From Gambelia wislizenii (Eukaryota; Chordata; Lepidosauria; Squamata; Crotaphytidae), in contig JAUMIR010000001.1 of assembly GCA_030847615.1 (NCBI GenBank), positions 248,809,187 through 248,873,186 on the forward strand: a stretch of DNA of 64,000 nucleotides, written 5' to 3'. This document shows positions 53,101-62,100 of this stretch, piece by piece. Below the pieces are notes generated by a model. That model searched no databases and was not told the DNA's origin. It saw only the letters and a list, made by a program, of their open reading frames with translations. Positions within the stretch are counted from its first letter, which is position 1; each line of letters opens with the position of its first letter. The position numbers were made by a program, and so were the translations under genes.

Positions 53101-56100
53101 TACTACTCTACGGTGAACTCACCACAGGTCAGCGTAAGAGGGGCGCTCCAACAAAGTGATACAAGGACTCCCTGAAACAACATCTCAGGCTCAGCCAAAT
53201 TGATCACCAACAATGGTCCGCCCTGGCCTCACATCAGGAGGCATGGAGACGCACTATCCACAATGCTGCAGCCTTATTTGAGAACTCATGCTGAACAAGT
53301 CTTGAAGAGAAACGACAACGCAGAAAGAATCACAACCCGGAAATATCACCCAAGGAGACCTTCTGCTGTGCTTTCTGCAACCGGACTTGTTTATCTCGGA
53401 TTGGCCTTTTTAGTAATCAGCGCACTTGCAGAAAGCGTGGGATGGGTCCTTCCTGAATCTTCGTTTGCGAAGAAAAGCCAGAGAGAGATCATGTGAAAAT
53501 AATACTCAGTCTTAAAGGTGCTGCCACATTTCTTCCCCCCCTCCTTTCCTTCTTCCTTTTTTATGTTGCAAGACACTAACATGGCTACTTCTTTGAGAAC
53601 TAATGCAAACATTAAAAACAGTGACAGAAAGTGAGAGAGGAACAGCAGAAAGATAAATGCCTTTCTTGTGTGTAACACTAAATGTGACAATTGGACTGAC
53701 ACCATGTTTACATTTTGAAGAAGTGTGTATTAATAGTGACCACTTCGGTTCTGCGAAACAGCTAAAGACTCCAAACAGCTTACCAAGTAGTTAAAGAGGA
53801 TATGGGATGTCTGAGCAGGGAAGTCTCCAATGTTCAGCAGAAGTTTCCTGAGCATATACATCAACTCATCCTGAAATAAGAGCAGAATTTGGTTTTCAGT
53901 CTGATCACAAAATGCTTGAAAATATTTTTCACAGTCTTTAAATCATCCATTGTATCAAGAATACCATCTAGCCACCAGTTTCACTACTTCCACTCGGACA
54001 AATTATCACAGACCCAGCAGGTAAGAAACAATTAAAATTCTTAAAAGTCACAGCATTACAAGGTGAATTTCCCTTCTCACTTTTGGCAAGGACATAATTC
54101 CTTTATAGGACAGGTAATTGTCAGACTGAAGGTCTAGATATGATCAACAGTTTAATAAATGGTTATCTTCAAGGATTTTAACCAGTTCTGTTCTTTGACT
54201 ACATTCAGATGTCACAATAAACTGTGGTTTAACCTTGTGTGAATGAGCTTTGGGTTCATGCATTCTTTTCTATACGTTGGCATGGCCAGAGGTATGACTG
54301 GAAGTTTTTGCCAAATTTTCAATTAATTACTGTGTCACGTTTTAAAATCTGATCCCTAAACTATGGCTAATCTTAAAAGTTTGAAGCGATCCTGTTACAG
54401 CAAAACAAACTTATAGCTAACCACCCTTTGTTTTAATTTGGGCCTAATTTTGGACTCAGGTTGATTAAAGACATAAACAGAAGTTTCTGGCTTCCTCTTT
54501 ATAGGATCACAAATAGAAAGGAGAGAGTTCATGAGCCTGATGATTGTTCAGGGAATCATAAACCAAAGTTTATTTCAACTCAGACCAGCCTTCTGACCTT
54601 AGAAAACCCAATTGGTATTGTACACATTCAATGATGAGCTATATGATAGCACTTTTCATTTTTAATGCTGTACAAAATTTCTTATTGTAAAATATTGTGA
54701 GCTGCCTTTGGTTCCATGTTGGGAAAGAGGCAGGGCTTTAAATGAATGAATGAATGAATGAATGAATGAAATAACCAACCAAAGTTTATCAGCATGTCCA
54801 AATCCAGCCCTTTGACTGAGTTCGTTTAAGTTTATATATTGGAAAACAGGGCCCTATACCTGTCGATTGCTGATAGTTAGTTTCTCCAGAAAATGGCGAA
54901 GAACTGTAGAAGGATCTTCAATGAGACAGTTCCATAGGACTTGCTGAGCTACTGCACTTACTGCACAAGACAAAAAGAGAGAGATAGGCTGGGCAGGATT
55001 TAAAAATAAAAAAAAGTAAAAGTCTCTAATGTGGTAATACCTACTGCAATAGGACCAGGCCCACTTCAGTTATTATTTCAACTGAGTTAGGCCTCATGCA
55101 GCGTTCTGAACATAGAACACCTGATATGCATTGTGTACTTTAAATTATGAGCCATCTAACAGTATCTTTTGCTTTTAGCCCATCAAAGAGTAGGTTGGTT
55201 CCAAACCAGAGCCCTTTAACATGGATGAGGGACAGCTTTTTCATAGTTAGCCTGCAGTGGAATTAAAATTAAAGTTCCACACATGCAGTACAAAAACCTA
55301 TGCAATGTCTATGTAGAAGTACAGGTTGTCCCCTGTATGCGCAGGACTGGTACTCATGGTTTCAATTATCTGTCATCTGAAAAATATGGTCTCTCTAGGC
55401 ATTTCCCAGATCCTCCAGTGTGACTCTATGGTAACTTCCAACTCTATGGTAACTACCACCAGAAGTTACCATAGAGTTGCCCTGGAGACGCCTAGAGAGG
55501 CAGCCTCTCTAGGCATTTCCTAGGTCCTTCAGTGCAGTTCTATAGGGTTCACTATTACCTGCAGTTTCAAGGATCTGTGGTAAATCTGGGAACATATCCC
55601 CCATGGATATGGTGGGTGACCTGTGACTCCCACCTGCTTCAGTAGGAAATCCAGGAAGGTGCTCAAGACTGCAGCTATCTCATTTATGGTGCCTTTTGCC
55701 TTAGCAAAAATTATTCAGTCATCCTACTTACAAGTTAGTCACATTTGACGAAGATTATTTCCAGTGTTCAGTACTCATTGTGGGTTCAGCCCATTTTATT
55801 TTGTTCTAGGTAATGCAGCTGGGGGTTTAGTGGTGAATTGCCTCTTACCCATTTCTAATTTAATCAGCTTTTGTTCTTCTCTGTGGGAGGAGACAAGATG
55901 AAAAACCCTCTCTCCTCATTACAAGAAAACCTCAATATAATTTGGACTGAAAAAACAGGAAAACAATACAGGAAAACACTGCAGTTTTCTGAAAAAAGTG
56001 AGTGAACAAATGATGTACTTCCAGAGAAAACTTCTAGTTTGGAAGCAAATTCAGTATCAGCGATGCTGTCCTAAGCACACTTACTTTCAGATGCCTTCCT

Positions 56101-59100
56101 CACTGTTATGAAGGAGACAGCACTTGTGATATGTTCCATATCAAGATGTCACATAGAGAGTATGATTTGATCTTTCTGCCCCCCACCCCGGGTTCTCCTC
56201 TCCTGCTACCTTTTCTAACATCTTACCTGATGAAGACAACTGGGGATCTCAAAAGCTTGCATACATCTAGCTGCTAAAAACAGTGTGGGTATTTTTAGAG
56301 TATCATATTATTCCAATTATTCCAGAATGCTTTAAACTAAAACAATACCTGCTACCCCATCCTCCCGGACTTCTCCATCTTCCATTAAGTGAACAATGGG
56401 TAGCACAGCTGCACAGATACATGCTGGGAAGACCGCTTGTGGAGGCTGGGGCACATGATGATTTGGTGTGTGCTCTGTTGTGTGCTCCTCATCTAGGGTT
56501 CAAGGGGGGAGAGAATAGATATTGCATAAGTGAAGCTGTTCCCAATGAATCTTTGCATTTAAGGGGAAAAAATCATGAATATGGAAACAGAAAAAGAATC
56601 CCTCTGTTTTATCTAATCAAAACTGCATTTCAAGCATTGCCAAAGGAGTACAGCTTTTCAAAGTATTAATCCCCATTGTGAACCTTTGCTTCTCAGGTTG
56701 GTTTCATATGGTATCCCAGACATTTGGTTGCCATTGCAGGTACAAAGTGCTCTGTGTGGTTAGCCACTTCTGTACCATTATCTTTATAAGGTATATTGAA
56801 GTTGTTTATATTGTAGTTGTAGTTGTTGTGGTTGTTATGGGCCTGAAAATCAACCCCAACTTATGGTGGCTGAATCATAGGGTTTTCTGGGCAAGATTCA
56901 TTCAGAGGAGGTGTGCCATTGCCTTTTTCTAAGACTAAGGCTGCATCTACACTGCAGAAAAAAATCCAGTTTGACACCACTTTAATTGCCATGGCTAAAT
57001 GCTATGGAATCCTGGTATTTGTAGTTTGTTGTGGCACCAGAGCTCTCTGACAGAGAAGGATAAATATCTCAGAAAACTACAAATCCCAGAATTCCATAAC
57101 ATTGAGAAGTTAAAGCAGTGTCAAACTGGATTACTTCTGCAGTGCGCTAAATACCCTGGCTTTTCCCCATCCCAGAGCCTTGCAGTCTGTATGACACAGG
57201 GCATTTGCCCTGATCTGCTCCAGGCAGTTCTTACCACTCCTGGAGCAGATATGGGGCTAGAATGGGGGCAAGTCAGACTAGGGCCTGATACACTATTCTA
57301 AAATAATACCTGGTTTAATCTGGTACTGCCAGGATGGAAAGGATTGGGCCCTGCATCTCTGCAGGAACCCATCCTGTCACACTGTCCCTTGCTGCCGCTG
57401 CCAGCTCCCTGACTGTCCCAGAAGCCAGACTGGGGTCCCTCAGCATGGGACCTAGGCTGGTCACATGCAGGGGCCTTCAATCATATGTTGCAGGGCTCCT
57501 TCCTGGCTTCTGCATCAGTAGCAAAAATGGTGGCGGCAGCTGGAGAGATGGCCTGGCATTCCTGTTTGGACACTAGCCCATTTTCTACAGGTAATGGGGA
57601 AGAACAAGCCAGATCGGAAGCCAGGATATTCCGGCAGTGAGTCAGCATATCCTGGCTGGTGTAGACAAGCCCACAGCTGAAGAGTGTGTGACTTGCCCAA
57701 GATCCACTGAGTAGGATTCCATGGCTGAGCGTGGATTTGAGCCCTCATCTCCCAGAATCCTAGACCAACACACAAACTGCTATAACACACTGCCTTATAT
57801 GGCATGTACCAAGTTTAATTACATGACACCAATAGAAAATGAGCAGTTTTAACCCTATGAGCAAATATGGCCCCAACAAACGTGGGTACTGTTACAGACA
57901 GTGAACCATCCACCCCAGTGGCCTTGCTGTATGAATTACCAGAAGCACCTGTCAGCATAACATCTGAATTAATCCTAAAATAACATCCACAGTAGAGAGT
58001 CATGGACTCACCTTGAAATGAGCCTATGGAGAACAGAGACCCCACCATCGAGAGATAAAAACTCCTTCTTTTACTCCCAATATGTAGTTGGATATTACAT
58101 AAATATGCCCATAACATGTAACATATTCATGTTACATAAACATAACAATTAACTGTAGAGACATTTCAGTCTGGGTTCAGGCCTGGATTCGGGATTGAAT
58201 TGGCCTTCGTCACCCTGATGAAATACTTTTTTTTTTTTTTGTAGGGATTGGGGAGTATAACCATTCTTTGATCTCTCATCCACTTTCAGTATCATCAACT
58301 TTGGAATTTTTCTTGATCAGATAAGTGGGTTGGGAAATGGCCATACTGGAATTCAGTGGTTCTACTGCTGCCTACAAGCAGCAGTAGGAGACTGTTTTTC
58401 AGCCCCCTGGCAATTGTGCTATTGATTTCAAAATGTTACCATTTATTCCCAGTGTTGTTTAGCAGCTACATAAAGTCACTGTTGGGATTAGTCATCAGGA
58501 GATTTGGCGCCCATGGGGTCGTTTACACGGGCAAATATTCCTCTAAATATACCGCTAAGATAGCTCATAGTTCCCATGGATCGCAGTACAGCATCGTCTC
58601 ATTCAGAAGGGGGGGAAGGTAAAACACCCAAATATAGTGTGGCAAGGGATGTCGCTACTTTTGCCGGCATATTTGCAATGTAGCACTTTATTGGCAGTGT
58701 AAACTAAGGGCTGCATCAGATCTGCATTGTGATTGGTTCCTATGATGTAAGGGGCGAGCTTAAAAGAGATGCGTTCAGTAACATCAGGAAATCCTCTCTG
58801 CTATTTTGCAGAAGGTCTGCCAAGAAAAAGGATTCCCAAGACCTTTCAGTCATAAAGTTCCCATCTGGTCAGCTCTGCTTGGGGGAGGGAGAGAGCAAGC
58901 GAGCAAGCGAGCGAGAGAGAGAGCATGAGCGAGAGAGAGGGGGGAGGGAGGGGGAGGCTGGAAAAGCATGTGATAGGTTCACCTTAGGATCCACGGCATG
59001 GCAGCAAGGTCTTTTAGCAGAGAGATTACTGTCCCTCTGCTTCACGGTGGGAGTTCATTTACAGGCAGATTTACAGAGACACAGAGACAGAGCCACTACT

Positions 59101-62100
59101 TTGATCTTCTCCCCTGCTATTTGGGCACTCTGTGAGTCTTGGTCTATGCCCTTCCCCATACAGCCTTTGTCTGCTGGGGAGGCCACGCCCCCCACACTTA
59201 TTCAAGTCTGAACTTAAAAGCGACATAATTAGAAAAAAAAAAACCTGACTGGCACAGCTGCGGAAAAGAATTAAACTGCAAGTTGCCGCAATAAATCTGC
59301 TGTGTAAACCAGCCCCATGTCATCAGTATCTACTTCTCTGTCATAGCCAAATAAGATGTAGCTGGTCCACTGCCTGAATGCTGTGGTGGGCTGAATGAGG
59401 GCAAATAAACTTAAGCTGTGCCCTGGCAAGACAAAGAGGCCTTCTGGATGAGTGGTTTCTGTGGGAAATGTAATATTCTTCTTGCACCCCAGCTTAGTAA
59501 GTTTAAGAAATTCCTTGCATGCTTAAGTTCCAACCACCCTTCTCATCTCAGACTGTCTTAGCCATTTGGAACTATGGGGTGACCACTGAATCATTCATCA
59601 CATGGGCTCCTAATGTAAATGTTTTATGATGCTTTATCCCTTTTGGGGGTTTTGAAGCTTCTCCATGAGGGTTCCCTCTTTCATTTTCTCCCCTTTTTAC
59701 CATGCATCTAACCTCCATTCATGAAGAAGAGAGATGAGCTCTCGCTTACCTAGAAACACTTCTTTTTCTGAGGAAATATGGATGTTACTGCTGTAATACT
59801 TAGAAACTTCTGATTTGATTATCCTAACCTGAATTTCCCAAAATTGGGTTAGTTTTATACCCTGAACTGTAATCCTCTTAGTTAGTGAAGGACCTAGATT
59901 TGTTCTGAATATGTAGATTAAGGACTTTTTCAGACAATGTAAAAATAACGCTAGCAGCGTCGCCAGGTTGCGACGCTGCAGCGCTAGAGGGCGTCAGTTT
60001 CGTACAACGCTCCTTCCCAGCGGTACTGTTGCAGTACTGCTGGGACATTTGACCGTGATATTTTTGCTTTCTACTGTCATATTTTACTCGTGATCAACTG
60101 GGTAATTTAGAACACATACAAATGCAAGGTCTTCCCTACCTTAACTCTGCTTACTTTAAAAGAAACTTTTCTTAAGAAGATATTCCTAAAGGGTTTGCTC
60201 CAGGGAATCTTTAATAAATTTTTAATTTTTATGCTCACACACCCCAACAGTTTCCCCCTCAGGAATATAGATAGTTTAAGGATAGGATGGATGAATGAGA
60301 AAGGGAGTATAAGAGAGAAATTATATGGAATGAAAATTTCATGGTTTAATCGCATACAGTTAGAACAATGGATTAAAAATTGGCAAAAGAATCATAAAGA
60401 AACAAGGGAATTCACAAAATTTGAAAATTTGGTGAAAAAAGGTGAAAAGAGGGATGATAATGAAAGTTTGAAAGGTATTACAAGTGAATTATATAAAATA
60501 TTGATAAAAAATAAGGATAAAAAAGACAAAGGAGAATATTTAAGGAGATTATGGGAGGAAGATTTGAAACAAAAAATTGGAGATCATGAATGGGATAAGA
60601 TTTGGAAACAAAGACAACTAAAAATATGTCAATACGGATAAAAGAAAATTACTATAAAATGATATGAAGATGGTATTTGACACCAGCAAGATTGCATAAT
60701 ATAGACAAGAATAACTCTAGATATTGTTGGAGAGGTTGTCAAGAAATAGGTACATATATACATATGTGGTGGAATTGTAAATTTGTACAGCAGTTTTGGG
60801 AAATGGTTTTTATAGAAATAGAGAATATTCTGAATAGAAATATAGAAAGGAAACCGAGCATAGCATTGATGTCAATTTATAATGGAGAGAATGGGAACAA
60901 AGCAGAAAAGGATTTAATAACAAATTTATTAACGGCAGCAAGATTAATTATAGCAAGACATTGGAAAATGAAAATAAATGTACAAGTGGAGGAGTGGTAT
61001 AAAGAAGTTTGGAAGATGGCAATAAATGATAAGTTAACATGTAGAATTAAAGTAAGAAGAGGAAGTTGGAAAGAAAGTGATTTTGATAAAATTTGGAAAG
61101 TATTTTTAAAAAAAGTATTACAGACAAAGATGGGAGGTTACCTCCACGAGAAAAAAATGAGATTGCGACTGAGTGTCAAGGAGCCCCCTGCCCCTTTGCT
61201 TGCCCACAAGGATACACACACATAAGTAACATGCACAAAAGGTTTATTGTACAGAAGAAAAGAATAATTGGCGGAGAGGCCACAACTTTCTGCTTGGTGA
61301 TAGATGTTAGCGGTTGGACTGGGCATGAGTCAACCTGGGCAGGATGAGAGCCCTCATCCTTTCCGTGAACCCCAGTCCGCCCCGAGAGGCGGACTTCAAA
61401 AACACGTGGGGATCACGTGATCAAAACACGTGCCTGGCCACAAGATCATGTCACATGCAGGTCACGTGTCCGGAAGCGGTGATACGTGAGGGATCACGTG
61501 ACAAGCCCACGTGCCTGGACCTAACCCCCCCTGGGGGAGGTGGTTGCCCAGTGGAGGTCCAGGCCCAAGACCTGGCCCACCAACCTGCAACTCCCACACA
61601 CCCCAGATGGGTAAACAAACTCATGCCCACCGCTCATAGGAAAGTTGTGACAAGAGGTGTACAAAGCATAATCATAAGGCTAACTAACAAAAGCAACCTA
61701 ACTAGAGGGGGGGAGGGTGGGTCTTCGGCTCGCAAGAGCCAACTGACGGAGCCGGGAGCCGACCGGGAAGATATACCCGGCCGGCGGACCAAGAGGGGGA
61801 CTAGCCCTACCTCCCGGCCAATCAGCGGCCGCGCTGAGCGCAGGCCCTGATTGGCCCCAGGGAGGCCATACCAGCCAATCAGGTGGGGGTGACCCCCACC
61901 TGATTGGTCAGCTAGCTATCCTCTTCCCTGCCTGCAGGAGCAGTCTGGGAAGAGGAGGGCTAACATGGCGGCACCCATGCCGCCATGTGGAGCTCCGGGG
62001 CGGCGGGGACACCAGCCGCAAACGCGGCTGGCCAGGTGAGTACTGGTAGCCAGCTTCTAGAAAGATTAGGTAAGGGATAATGGCTCCGGTGAAGGGGAGC

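Noticed and set aside
58729..59211. 160-codon plus-strand frame with ER/RE repeats
   Set aside because: Comes from a GAGC/GAGA simple repeat inside a MITE.
61344..61850. 168-codon plus-strand frame in the GC-rich island
   Set aside because: GC-rich chance frame crossing the E-box cluster; the control signals point to the minus strand and no domain is visible.
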